Shown here: in pieces, positions 25,335 to 39,400 of the stretch | Layout of the letters: each line of letters starts with the position of its first letter | Position numbering within the stretch: the stretch's first letter is position 1 | Source of the DNA: Ectocarpus siliculosus | Taxonomy: Eukaryota > Sar > Phaeophyceae > Ectocarpales > Ectocarpaceae | Assembly: GCA_000310025.1 (NCBI GenBank) | Contig: FN649750.1 | Coordinates: 1,260,674-1,324,673, forward strand | DNA: 64,000 bases | Direction: 5' to 3' | Position numbers and translations under genes: made by a program | Notes under the pieces: generated by a model | The model's input: the letters and a program-made list of their open reading frames with translations, nothing else | Database searches by the model: none | What the model was told of the DNA's origin: nothing

Positions 25335-28300
25335 CTTTAACGACTTGTCGGCACCAAGCAAGTGGTATTCCGGGCACACCTTCTCTTGAACGTGTGTGAC
25401 TGCCGCAGAGAGAAGGGGTAGCAGAGAGTGCTCGCGAGGTTGTGGCTTAGAGCGGAGAACGACGTGTGTGTGAGACAGTGGTGTGTGTGCGTGAGCGGGT
25501 CTGGTGAGGCGCAAGAAGAACCTGAAGACTTTGAAGAAAGGCGGCGGGACGGGAAAACTGTGAAGAATCATTTCAAATTTCCCCACCGCCCCACCGCCCG
25601 CTAGCCGCCGGCCCCGCCGACCCCGCCAGATCTCCCAGATCTCCGAGATCTCCTACAGGAGGCACGCATACATGTAGAACAAACGTACTTTGCATACTGT
25701 ACTCCAACCGATTTGCAGGAGATATACCCAGCGGTCGTCGGTCCCTCCCGGTATTCATTCATTGAATCAAGAACGTACGGGTATGCTAGGTGGTGTGTGT
25801 GTCATCTGTAGTATGCATACGGCTGTGACTTGTTGGGTGTCGTACGTATCGGAGAGTTACTACAAGTTTGCCCATCAACTTTTGATAATTTCTGAGTTTT
25901 GACTTTTCCGCTGTATCTCGGATTGATTATTTTTCGTTTTTTTTTTTTCTAGGAGATGTCTCGTGATTGCACGCTTGCTAAGTTGGCTCGTAGTATGTCG
26001 CACTTAAGGAACCTTCCGCCTGCCACTCTTGTGTTTGTACCGCGTGTTCGGGCCCCCTCTGGCGCACACACATTGTTTTTTGTGTCGTTTGCAGAGTCCT
26101 CTCACGAAGCCCACGGTATCACACGGAGCGCTCGGTCAGCGAAGTTCTCAGAAATTGTGCCTCGAAAGATGTGGAAATATGTGAGCAAGATCGTGGTTGT
26201 TGTTGTAACCATTGTTGGTTGCATATAAAAAGTAGAACCTCAGCTGGCATGCGTGTTCTTGCCTGTACACAGAATAATAGTAGTCTACTGCTGTAGGGCT
26301 GTTGGCACACATGTCGACAGGAACACAAAAATACAGAAGAAATCTCCAGTTCGGTTGGTTCGGTGGCTTATTATATGGATGATGAGGAGGTTGGATAGCG
26401 TAGAGTATAGTCTGGTGGTGGTGCTCAACCGGGTGCGTGAGTTCCTCGGGGCATCGTGGTTGTTGTTGTAACCATTGTTGGTTGCATATACAAATATAGT
26501 AGAACCTCAACTGGCATGCGTGTTCTTGCCTGTACACAGAATAACAGTAGTCTACTGCTGTAGGCCCCTGCTGTTGGCACACATGTCGACAGGAACACAA
26601 AAATACAGAAGAAATCTCCAGTTCGGTTGATTCGGTGGCTTTTATTAGTCTATAATATCGATGAGGAGGTTGGATAGCGTAGAGTATAGTCTAGTGGTGG
26701 TGCTCAACCGGGCGCGTGAGTTCCTCGGGGCATGCCTGAACGTGGTGGTAAGCAAAATTACATGCGGGGGGCAAACGGCCATGAGCGTGGCGCCACGGTG
26801 CTGTATTATATCTATGGTCTACATAGTTCTTCGATGACAAATAAATACTGTCAATAAAAAAAATAAAGTAGATACAGAGTGGAATAGCAGAGAGGGCCTA
26901 TCAATCCGGTCTTCGCAAGCAGCAGTGTTGACTCAAATTCAGATCTTGATTTCGAACCTTGCTGCTCCCTACTTCCAACATCCCCGTCCACAGCAGTCCA
27001 CGAACAAACACCCAATTTCCCCCACGCCTCTGCGTGCTGGAGGAAGAAATGGAAGCTCGGCAGGCATACGTGCAACAAAAACAGCACCATCATCATGGGC
27101 GAGGTAACCCACACCCTTGTGTCGCTCTGCTTAAGACGCTTGAGATTCTACCCCAAGAGAGAGCGGGCCAACCCATATTTCGGGCAAGTGTTTACCCGTC
27201 GTCTAAACACCCCGTTTCACCATACAGTATCCCAGCCTGAAGAAATACGTGTAGACTTAGACTGACTATACATAGTCCACCCATTAGGAGCAGATCCGTT
27301 GCCATGTCTTTTTATGAGGCGCTCACAAGGTGTTGTTGAACCTCTTGCCCATTCCTCTTAGACCAGGTCCAGTCAGCGTTTGCGTGGGAAATGTATTGGG
27401 GCTGAATTCTTCGAGTGCGGAGGGAAGGGTGTCTTGGGGTGGGTTGGGGAAGCTTTTATAGCTCCAGAGAATCTCGCAGGGCGCGTGTGCCGATAATCCA
27501 CTGTACTAAACATTCGTATCTTTCTACCTTGGAGAAAGGTCGGACAGGAGGGCGGGGATTTATTACTAGCAAATTACGCGATATAAAGCTTGTCTGCACC
27601 CAGCAGTGTGTGCTCAGGGAGTACGGCAGAGATGGAGCCTGCTTTTTCTTACGTGGCCCGGTCGGTTGTCTGTGACAGCAAGGAGCACCGGACGTGGTGT
27701 CGATGGCAAACGAAGCAGAATTTGCCGCCAAGCTGCCTTACATGAACGATCGAAAATGCATTTACGTAGCACCAGCACTGGCATGCCCTCACCCTGAAGT
27801 GCTTCCACTAACGACTGCGACTGGCTACTATTCGGCAGTAGCTCTTGAGTAAGCGGTTCCGACCAGACCTACAGCAGTAGACCGCCTACAGACAACAGGC
27901 ATCGGGCTGCCCAGAGGCTTGGCGGGTATCTTGTTGCGGCTAGTTTTTTGTACCCCTCTTGAGCGGCGACGGCACGGCAAGCAACCCGACACCTCCGTCG
28001 CGTACCCAACGTATTGTATCCTACCAAGGCTTCCACCTTTGATCATGATTCCAGATCAACACAGCCATCAGTTTGTTTGCTGTTGACTATCGCGACATGT
28101 ATCTCTCCGATGCAATGGCTGCACGGAGAAATGATCTACACTCAACAGGAGGACACTATTATAGTCTACATACACTGCAGCATTGTTCCCAACAATCAGT
28201 GTTCTGGATACGTACAAATTATGCATCTTTCGGCTAGAAAAGGGAGGAGCGGCACGGGATGGATCATGCTCAACGTTGATCTTGTTCATGCGAGGCCATG

Positions 28301-28897
28301 GCCTAACCGCAGGTCCACAGCAGTGCTTTGGGTGGGTGGCTTAGACTGTATATACAAGGCACAAGGCTTGACCCATGGATGGTGGGTTTGGGAATACCTT
28401 GATAAACGGTTACCCTTGCAGTATTTAGTACCTCGACCCTGACCATCCCTCATCTCGCCCTTCTACAACATCCAAAACCGCAAAGATGACAGCGTGCAAA
28501 AACCGACCGCACACCCGTAGGGGGGTGTTGTATTGTAATCATGACAAAGCCACAAAATTCCATCAACACAACGGTCGTGGAGAGACAATCCTAGTCGACA
28601 TCACAGCACCAAAGGTGTGGTATTGTATGATATTTGCAAATACTTTGTCCCCACTCCCTCATGCTTCTCCGGAAGCAAACCTCTGCCTGTTCTATCTACA
28701 AGCGTCTCTACCGCCGTCTGCATGGCGTCCATACCGTTTACAGCAAAGCAGCCGTTGAACTACCACGTAGCAGTAGGTCTTTGCAGAAAACATTCCCGTG
28801 CGCAGCGGGGACGGGGGTGAGCTTGAGACGACGTCGGGGCTAAGCCCCGGGACATGTCAATGCCTCAGATGTGCTTGTACCAGTAACACCTTGTTTG
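25335..28897. other. Spacer between Patched-like copy 2 and the TMEM94-like gene
   Basis: The first 250 bp would hold the promoter and 5' UTR of copy 2. It is recognisably similar to 6165-6310 upstream of copy 1 (for example CACCTTCTCTT and GAACGTG). A T-rich run followed by CTAG and ATGTCTCG near 25930-25957 looks like a splice acceptor with a 90-codon frame, and a 49-codon frame starts near 27703. Neither has a partner exon. No other gene is supported. Confidence 0.4.
26193..26733 (+). repeat. Tandem duplication, two units of about 262 and 279 bp
   Basis: Unit 1 (about 26193-26454) and unit 2 (about 26455-26733) both start TCGTGGTTGTTGTTGTAACC and end near GAGTTCCTCGGGGCAT. They match over nearly their whole length apart from small indels (for example CCCCT near 26567) and scattered substitutions. 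A minus-strand frame of 150 codons runs through both units and repeats itself (YRQEHACQLRFY). This is a product of the duplication, with no independent sign of a gene. Confidence 0.85.
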
Positions 28898-31800
28898 CTA
28901 TCTCGGGGAATGCATCCCTAGCCGCGTGTCGAACTCCAGCCGTAGCAGCGTGACGTAGCGGTCAAACACTCGAGCGTCTCTGCGCTTCAGGAGTTCTGCG
29001 ATGCCCAGCACAGCAAAGGGGCAAAAGAATCCGGCGACGAGGGGCTCCCATCGGCTCTTGAACAATAGCTGCAGCGATCCACGAGCAGCCCCCGCCGCCC
29101 AAAGATGGAAGACCTGGACGGTACGTGTGGTGGTTCCGGGCGGGAAAAAGGTTGCGCTGGATAGTCCTGCGCATCACTAAGTAGTAGCCAGTGACTCGGG
29201 CCCTCGCCCGATGTAGGTCTGGAAGAAACCTTGAATGACGACAAGAGATTGAAATCTAAAGAAAGAAAACGGCCAGTGTAGCGATGAAGCCTTCTACCGC
29301 TGCTGGTAATGTTGCTGTCGGCAGTGATTCTGAGGTCGCCTTGATGAGAACGTATTCTGTCTATTACTAAGTTCGAGGACCAACAACAGCAGCAGCAGCA
29401 GCGGGTCATCCTGGAAGCGAAGCGGCATCACGAAAAAGCACCTACAGTCGGTATACGCACACAGCCACTTACCCACATGTGTTGAATCGGCGTGAGCTTA
29501 CGAAACGAACCAATTTGCGAAGCAGCCGCAGCGGGGCTGACACAAATGCCCCAACCGCGTTGTGTTGCGGTTGCTGGTGGTTGTTCCATGTTTATATCAC
29601 AAGGTATTTTCATTTCACGACCTAGCACGGCCGGCAAACTCGTGCCTCGATTTACGATGACCCATCAATTAGACCGTCGCTGCCACACCAATTCTCTCAC
29701 CTGCAGACAGAGGATAAAGATAACGCAATTGTTCCAAACCCAGTTCTTCCATGGCGGTTCTTTCCGAATACTAGCTGTCCTGTTGAAACAAGTCCCGACC
29801 CGTCGGGCGAGAGGCGGTAACGATCATGCACACGAGAACTGAATAGTAAGCTAGAAGGACAAAGATATCCTCGCGCAGGCTGCAATTTCCAAATAGGGGG
29901 ACGATATTGCACGTAGCGGTTCAAATACGAGTATAGCGGGGGGGGAGGTGCGAATTCGATGTCACAGTCTCTCTACGACTGATTCCAACCTTCTCCAACC
30001 AAGACGACAACACGCTTAACACGCATGATCATAACTGCGGTTGTAGGGTTGGGAGTGGTCGAACAGCAAGTCGGGCACGGTCATGACAGCGTGTCCTGTG
30101 AAACACCAAGCAGTCCCACAATATGAGAAGGCGGCCATTGTATTATAGAACGATACTCAGCCATGAGCGCCATCGGGCAGAGGGCCACAGCCTAAGGCCA
30201 CCTGAACCACGAGTTGAACGGCTGCAAGATTGATATATACATTCTACTGCACGTAACTGACACTAGATCCGCCAAGCTTGAAACGACAAACATCGGTCAG
30301 GGCACGGTATGAAGGCAGGCCGTTGTCGAACCCACGAACTAGGCCGATCGCCGGAGGAGGCATACGGTCATCATGACCCCGAATCACAAACGTACATGAA
30401 GCGCGGACAACAAGACAGAGCAATGGCTTCCGGGAGAACTACGCCCCACCTAGGCAACAACTTGCCTGTACATGAAGCTGGCCGACTGGGCGATGAGGCA
30501 GAGGACTAGTTCAAGGGTGACGAGGTCAACCGCCTGCTCGGACGCCTCCCTAGCCTTTTCCCCTCGTGCGTTGTCCCGCGCGAGGCACCACACAATATCT
30601 ACCCAGTCCCTGTGGGCGTCCGACGCCTATCGGTGGTGGACAGGAGAATGGATTTCAGTCTTTGTTCTTAGTGTTGGTGCTCCAGTTTGTTTGCTTGGGG
30701 ATACACAGCAGAAAAGACAAAGCGTGGGCATAGAGTCACGATATTACCACCGAAGCTGTCCAATCAACCCCGTTCATTGGGTAGATGAGCTGCTACTGCC
30801 GTCTGGCGTATCGAAGGCGATCTACACGACCAAGACCATGTCAACACTTTTCTTCCATACGCAGTGAGTCAGCGTCAGAGGTCGTTCAGGGTGGAGGTGC
30901 GGGGGGTGAAGCTCACGCACAACACTTCCTCTCCTTCTGTTGGCGGTCGCCGCTGCGTGATAGAGCCAGCTCAAGCCGTGCTGGAGTTGAAGGTACAATT
31001 CGCAACAATATTCACTCCGTGTGAGAGGCCAAGGGCAAAACACAAGACTACTGTCGCCTCTATTGGTTTCGGGCTAAACATTCTGGAAGCTAACCCGAAC
31101 CGTACTGGGCGATGGTAGCGAGACCATAACCCACAAAAATCCAGCACAACGAAGTGATTAGATTATGCCATGCACTTCGCCTGCAGCCCATGATTCAGTA
31201 AGCTGCGTATCTGACCGTGATGAATCACCCTGTCAACCAGTGCCGTTCCATCGACCAATTACTGGGTATACTTTTTGACGCGGGCAAGGGGTTCCCTAAT
31301 CCACCAATTTGTATGTTACTCTCTCAGGACTTGGGGGGGAGTGGGGTCCAAATTTGTGTAATTCGAAGAAGGAGGTGATATCCACCATAATCTGTGTGTA
31401 CCTCGCCGTTGCCACATGAGGAAACCAACTCGGCGTCGTTGGCGATGATGAACTGTGCGACGAGGACCACGTACAAGCCGACGCAGATAAAAACCGTTGG
31501 GAAAGTTCGAAGCAGGAGGTGAACCACCAGCCTCCCAGCGATCGGAACGACCTGGTCGAGTATTTTCAGAAAAAAAGACGAACCCGCGAAGAAAATTGGG
31601 CAAGAAGGTCGCTGCAATGAGAGAATGATATTGACGCGGAGCAAAAATACACCCGACCTGGCTTATGGAGGATCCACAGAGATTGCAGTTGTTCTTGATG
31701 AGGAGAAATTCATGTATGCGAGACAAAGAGTTTGCATATACGATGGAGGCTCCTCGCATCAAAATGTGAGGCATTCTACGTCCCGCAGAGGAGATATTTT

Positions 31801-33407
31801 TGTTGCCCCCGAATAAAACCTCTTCCATGGAAAAGGCTCGAGCATACGTTGAGAAACAACTCCAAGCGCCGCGGTCATACGTACGTGGGTTGAAAAATCC
31901 GGACAACACATGAAGGAGCGGAGATATGGCACCCCCCTAGACCGACGTTCAAAAGCTTCTCCTCAACCAAGGGGTGCTGGGAGAGCCCGATAATTCTACG
32001 GGACACCCTCGACGAGATGTTTCCAAAACCACCATTTGGATATCGTCGAAATTTTGATAGTGAAGCAATCGGTCTAAGGGGGGTGCCATCCCCCCGTCTC
32101 TTACGGTAGTCCTGGTTGCGATGACCCCTCCTTTGAGAAGCGAGGGACGGTCTCGGAAACTAGAATTAGCAAACAGCACCTCCGATTGCATACTCTGAAC
32201 GTGATGGCATGAAGCTCACTTCTACATGGGATGACATGTCACACGCAAGACACCCCAAATGTACTTGAGCAAGATATCACCACACCCGCGAATCGTCCTC
32301 AACCCGGGGCGGTAGTATCGCGCGAACAGTTGTCATCACCTTGGGGTCATTCTTTTCTGGGGTCCGCTTCATCAGGGAACCATCCGACGGAGAGGCCAGG
32401 AAGGACGTGGCCAGCAGAGGAGCCACCTGGGTTTCAAGTATGTTTAAATGTTTGATGTTTACGGCCATTTCACGTATCGTCACAAGCATTGTATGGGTTT
32501 CACTGCCATTTCATGCATTACTATACTTATTGCATGGACTTCGCTAAAATCCCATGCATTGTTCTCGCTCGAAATTGCTACTTTATCTGCCTCGACACGG
32601 TCTCGCGTGATAAGGTAAAAGCCGGACACACATACGCCGCCGCTCACAGACTACGACCAGTTTAACGGTAAGAGACGAAAGCATCACTGAGACAGCAAAC
32701 CATCTGGATTCTGTGAAAGTAATCAATATCATGAATACGCCGCCGCTCACAGACTACGACCAGTTTAACGGTAAGAGACGAAAGCATCACTGAGACAGCA
32801 AACCATCTGGATTTCTGTGAAAGTAATCAATATCATGAATATGGCCGAGTCTACAAGACTAATGGGTGAAAACGCAACATATGGACTGTCGCCAGAGAAC
32901 CATTTGAGGAGGTCAGCAAGAAACGCAGTTCCGGAGAAAGGTGAAGGGTTTAGAAGACGAGACCTGAGACGAATCAAGGCAGTTTCGGTCAATCAACGAA
33001 CCGAAAGGGTCACGGGCAAAACCAAAGGATTCACGGATGGCAACCTACCTCACAGAATGCAAGCACCAAGTTGGGATGGTGAAACAAATCGTTTGGGGAT
33101 AGAAGCGATCGCAAGCGAAAGAAAAACCGGTGTGGTTGGTATTCATGACTATCGTCCACGTGGCACCATTTACCGTACGTAGGAAACAGATCAAGGGAGG
33201 GCAACGGGTGAAATATGTGTGCGTAGCTGGTAGAGAAAGGATCAGCAAATTAACCATGTCAAGTGAACATCGTCAAAACGGAAGGAGGGGTGCCAATATC
33301 ACCGAAACAAGGCTACTCATTGTCGTAAACTCCTGGCTACGAACCACGCCATTAAGCGTGAAACAACCTTTCGAACAGGAAACATCGACCGACAAAACTA
33401 CTCCAGA

Positions 33408-33457
<50 letters not shown>

Positions 33458-36400
33458 TCACCAACATCGAGAAGCAACAACGACGTTAACAACACCCTCA
33501 CCAGCCACAGGCTCCAAATGAGATGCCCCCCGCCAAGGACCATGGGCTCCGAGATAGGGGCAGCAGCCGCGACAAGCACGAGCAGAGCGACGGCAAACGA
33601 GCCGAGGAGCAAAAACGACAGAGCCTGCCACGCAACGCCACGTAGGAGAGGGGATTGGCAATATCAGGACTACAACGGTTTGGCAGAGAGACACGGGCCG
33701 ACACGCGCTGGCGCGAGCACAGCCGTGGCGGGAGAAGCACCCGTGAAAAACTTCCGAAATTTTGCATAACGCTCTCTCTCTGTCGCGCCGCCACCTAGCG
33801 GTTAAGCATCGTCCGACCATCCTCGTGTGGCTGGCCTACGCCAGTCTGGAACACGCACAAAGCTGCGGGGTTCTGAGAGCCAGATTGACGCAGGGCCTAC
33901 TGAACAATATCTTCAAGGCTAGGGGGATTCAGAGAGGGGGACGGGAATAAACAGGTCGAAAGGCACACTGTCGGTGAAGAAGCTAGATAAGCTGTACGTA
34001 CGATTTAGCGTCGGTGAGTTTAGGTCGGGCGAAGCAAGGTGAGACCGACACGAGGCGCGGCTGTTTCTCAAATTTCGAAAATCCCAGTCTAGCGAGCAAT
34101 TGCAAAGGACGACAACTATCCGCCGAAAGGGAATAAACAAACGCTTCACCGAAACACAACCTACGACCTTTGAAAAGAAAATATAATTCACGAATATGGC
34201 GTGCAAACGACGGCACGGTTCGACAATGTAGGGTCTGACCTGGTACGTGTTGGTTAGCAGGCATCTCCCCTCACGAATGAGGTCGATGATGATACTGCCC
34301 ACGTCGTCCAGGCCGACGATAGCACCCCCTCTGCGCATCTGCGATCCAAGGGCAGAAAGCGCGGACACTACGGCGTTACGAAGAAAACGCTCCTGCAGGT
34401 GCGTGTGCGGCGTTAGCACGACAAATGAGATCGCCTCTCGCTGATTCGGACCGAATCCGAAGAAAAGGGGCACTGGATGTGTAGGTCTAGTCTGAATTTT
34501 GACGTGAGAACAACATCCGCGAACACAAGATACCATACTGTAATCGACAACAGCCCCCACGCCAGCCCATGCCTCCAAGCAGCCCAACACGTCGTAAGGA
34601 ACCTTACCAATTTCTCCCCAAGTCATATTTATTCATTTTTTTCTGGGTGCTGACTCTTTCTACCTACGCGCAGACCTTGTTAGCGCGTGGTAACTGGGGT
34701 CGTGCGGCCAACACTCGATCGAGAAATAATTCGTACAACAGCGTTGGTCAAACTAGTGGTGAGCATCTGCGACGGGAGGGTTTCGAGGCAGATCTCCGCT
34801 TCGCACCCAGCCGCCCACTCACTACGTAGCTAACGGGTGAGCGCCTCGTGCTGCCCCAGGCGCAGCAGTTCTCGAAGCAATCATGGACGAAACGAAATCA
34901 TCGAACAAACATGTACAACAACCTTGAGGCGTTGCTGACCCATACCGAAACCGACGCTCTCAACAACTTACCACGTCGCCCAGTGGTAGGGCAGTATGGA
35001 GCCCCACGATCGAGCTGTTGAAAGCGGAATCGATCGCAGAGAAACGGGACGAGCTCGCAGCCGGGAGGCTCGAGAGGGGCTGGTTTAGCGGGAGGTTCTC
35101 CACCGAGAAGGATAGGTCCGCCGCCCGGAATAGATCCGCGTTCACGGCCCTGCAACAAAAGTGGCGGCGGGATTGGTAGAGTTTCGTCGCATGGCGAGGA
35201 ACTTGCAAGAACAGCAAGAGAACCCACGTCGGGCGAAGGCGACAAACGTGGTTCGAGAGAGGCCCAAACCTGTTGGACTTGGTGTGAGGGGGAGACTTGG
35301 GACAGGTTTCGGGGGTGGAGATTTAATCCGCCACGCAATCGACTCTTTCATGGATATTGCTGGCGGCCAATTACCTGGGTGTTAAGCATGGACGAAACAA
35401 TGTTTGACGGAGCCCTGAGAAGAAAACAATGCCGGCAATCGCGTCACGGAACACTCTCACTCTCCGGTTTATCTATTTTCCCACCTCCTCGTTGTCTATG
35501 TCCACCTGCTCCTTGTCTATTTGCGCTAATCTCTCCGGCACCCTATAATCTTCTGTGAACACAATATTTGGAAACAAGAGTGGCAGGGTTGATCTCCTTC
35601 TCTCGTTCGAGGGGCCCCGTACTACCAAAAATCTTTCAGTGCACCGCGAAAAACCACCATGGTAATGCGAATAGCTGAACTCAATATCGCATCCTTTTGC
35701 AACCGAAAGAAGATCAACAACGATGGCAGCAAAAATTCCCACGCCATATAGCAACGTCCAGGACGAGCCGAGCATCGCACGCCCACGCGCAAGGCGCACG
35801 TCATCGTCGTCACCCCGTCTACCGGAAAAACAATACACAGATCTCCGTCGAAGCAAAGCCGGTTTCCGCTCGAGAGCTGCGAGAATGCTGCTCGCTGACG
35901 CTGACGAATTTTTTTCTCCATTGGACAGTCCGCCAGCCCTGCCGGCGCCAACAAACTGAACGCACATCCCTGAGACGTCTCCACTTCATACACATTCTTG
36001 AGCTATTCCCATATATTTCACATCCTGGGGGTTGTCCCCGCTTCTCAGCGGTCACCCATACGTAACGCCGTTGTCGCCAAAATCAGAACATACACGCACC
36101 TGTGCGACATGCCAACAGCCAGCGTGCACTCGTCGTTCTCTTGGTAAATGGCAAGCATGTCCTTGATCGTCTCTGGGGTGGCGTCAGTGAAGAGCGAGAC
36201 CAGGAGCGGCACATTGTCCACGGATTCGATGTGGTCTCGGATGTCGGCGATGCCGTGCGGCAGACGAGCCTGCCGCAGGGTGTCAAGGCGATCGAGGGAA
36301 GGAAATCAGACCACAACACCGAGGGCGAGAGTTGTGTGCAACACTGAAAAGAGAAGGGATAGGAGAACGCATCGGAGAACAACCCAATGCTGAACGGCCC

Positions 36401-39400
36401 TAAGAAATCTTTTGACCACCTTTCAAACAAATCGCCTCCACATTGTAATTGCCACCAGGATAAAATGCTGCTGCGGACTGGGCTAGCGAAAGACTTCGGG
36501 CTAGTTCAGAGGCAAAGGGCCGGGGTGAAAGGCACGGTCGGGAACGAAGACAAACGAAGCAGCAGGCGCCGTGCAACTTGCACCGACTACGAAACGTGCC
36601 TTCTTCGATATCCCAATTGGAAAGGCAACGGCCACAGTGACCTGCGGTACTAGTTCAGGGCTAGTGCAAAGGAGCAGAATGTTACAAGCGCTGCTGCTGC
36701 TGCCGCGGCTGCTGCTGCGATTGCTGCAGCAGGTAGCCTGTTGCCGGTGTGCTCTACCTTGACGTCCCAGTCTGCATAGGACGACTTCATCCTGTGAGGG
36801 TCTGGCTGCGAAGAGTCCTCCAGCGGGCGAAGCGAAATCGCACAGTTCCAGTCGGTCTCGATCCCCATGCTCTCGGCAAGGGCCTGCAAAACAGTCGCAA
36901 TGCAGTTGGGTGTGCCTCAGTTGTTGGTCTCACAACGTGTTGGATTTCAACGTTCAAGAAAGACACACCGTCTCTAGCCAATCTCAATCGCATGTTGTCG
37001 ACGAGCACCTTGATAGCGAAAAAAATACGAAACCTTCCTGCCCACAATCGGCCACATCTTACATATGGTCACCTTGCAAGATTCAACTTGACATGTCTCG
37101 TAGGGCGTTCTGGCACACGAAGAGCCCCACTCCCCGACGAAAAATGTGCACACATTTCCGTGTTTATCTTCGTCGCCCCAAGTACGGGAGAAGTGCTCAT
37201 GGTGCCCAGGAAAATATAACAACTTCTTCGCACTTATGTGGTCATGTCATGCTGTTGTTAGTTTGCCACCAATGAAACAACGCAAACGTACGCACAAAAT
37301 TTATTGCCTCACAGTCTGCAACAACAAAAGAGAAAACAATTTTCCCTTGTACACCACCGTCCTGAAAGGAGGAGATATTGACCAAAGGCCGTTGGACACA
37401 TCGAACGCAACAATAGGTCGTGTGTACGCCTGCGAAAGAGAGTGCTGCACTCATCTCGCGCAAAACGAACCGCACGAGGGGTGTCTCAGGGAGAGGGACC
37501 CTTCTATGTAACCACGGGCTAGCGTACACGGCACCAATGCTGTAAGCGCTGATTTGAAGTTATACGACAAAACACAAGAGCCTAAACGCACACACGCCGT
37601 ATCAATCTGAGAACGAAATTTCCAAGGCGGAACACACCTTGCTGCGCCTCATGTTGCGAGGGGAAAAGTACACGAACCGCACTCCTGCCGCCTCCACGTC
37701 TTCGATTAGCGCCACGATGTCACGCTTCGGGGGCACGAAAGATGCCGCCATTCCCAGAAAGACCTAGCGAAGAACGAAGCGCATGAATGGTGGTTGCCTC
37801 GTCGATCGACCATCGAATTGGCATGATTTCCAGAAGAAATTGATTCCGGAATACTGTCCCCGTTCGTATTACCCTGGAGGTAGGGGTAACGGAAGTTTTC
37901 AGCAGCTTGTGCACGAGGAGATCATCATCTCCAGGAATAGAAAACGAAACAACATTGTTGTTCACCCGATAAATAGGTATTTCGGGAGTACACACTTCGA
38001 GAGTTGGCCTGTGACCACGGGAATCGGCCCCGTCAGTGTTAGACTAGTACCGGCAGAGAGAACGGAACGCTTTATAATGTGAAGACAACAACAACAACAG
38101 AACACGAGGGGGTCCACTTGAAGGAAAATAATGGACATCTACGCAGAGACCGGGATGTAGGCAATCGGGATTATTACACTTCAAGGCGTTCACTAAAGGG
38201 GAAGGAAAGGGCATCAACACAGAGAAGGGTGGGAAAATGTGGGGGAGACACTTTTTTGTGTGAGACATGCCTGCTCGGTGTTCATGCACCCACGGCCTTG
38301 TCACACCTGGCCGCCCAGGTGAGCTTCCGGCGCGCTTACAATGGCGTGCCGGTGAGACTCCGCACTTTCAGTACGACGGAACCTCTTGAGCACGGAATGC
38401 AGAAAAGAAATTCGAAACTCTCCCCCCACCCTCGCCGGAAACTTGGCCCTGGCGCGGAGCCGCCGAAAGCACCTTAATGGTTCATCTCGCGAGGAGCCAT
38501 GCAATAGTGTAAAATATCACACGTGACATGGAGCGCGCAAGCCGTTGTGTTTGTGGACCGAAAGGGCTGGTCTCGTCATTGCTTCTTTCTAGGAACATTG
38601 CTATACTTCATAAAGCCTCAACGTGACGAGAGTGGCCAACCTGGTCATGGGCGAGGTTCCACAGGGCTTCGGCCATCTTCTTGTCTCCACTGGCGGGAAC
38701 AACCGGGACCTGTCGTGAAATTGGCGCATCACACCAGTAGGAAGCGGTACGGATTCGAAGCAGCCAATGGAACGGGTTTGCACTGGTTACGGAATAGTAT
38801 GAGATGATTCAGGGGCACCAGCAAACGGGCGGGGAATGAAACCGAAAACGGAGGAACCGGATGCAGCTACGGCAGAACCAAGGAATGGAGAAAAAATATC
38901 CATCGAATCGGCGACGGTCTAACGCTGTATCACCAAGCTCTAGATTGCGGAAAGTCCATGACGGCACTGACTTTTGACGTGTGCAGCTCAGCGCGGTGAG
39001 CGATGTTGACCCCGTAGTCGTCCATGCTGTAGAGCTTCTTCCTCCTCGGAAGCCCTCCCCTCTTGGCCCCGCCCCCCCCACCGTCACCGCCACCGCCACC
39101 GCTGCTCGTGGTGGTGGTGGTGATGATGGCGGTGGTCGCCGTTGTCGCCGATACAAGCCCTAGCGCCGCCAGCGCAGTGCCTGCTTCTGCAGCTGCTGTT
39201 TCGTCCCGGCAAAATCGGGAGCGTCCAGCAAAGGATGGCGAGGTTTTTCATGTTGTTCGCTGTGTGCTTGTCTCTCTCACGCGATCCTTTCTCATTCATC
39301 AAACATTTGTCGTCGGTTTTACACCGGGCATTTTCGAGAACTCACCTGTTTTCTGGTGGGCGAGGGGGTACAATCCGCACGCGGTGAGCGGGGTCGAAGT

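Noticed and set aside
26148-26600. 150-codon minus-strand frame rich in Cys, Gln and Tyr
   Set aside because: It only reads through the two units of the tandem duplication and repeats itself; there is no splice or start context.
27703-27852. 49-codon plus-strand frame starting MANEAEFAAKLPYMNDRK
   Set aside because: It looks mildly coding-like but is short and isolated, with a stop just upstream and no neighbouring exon.
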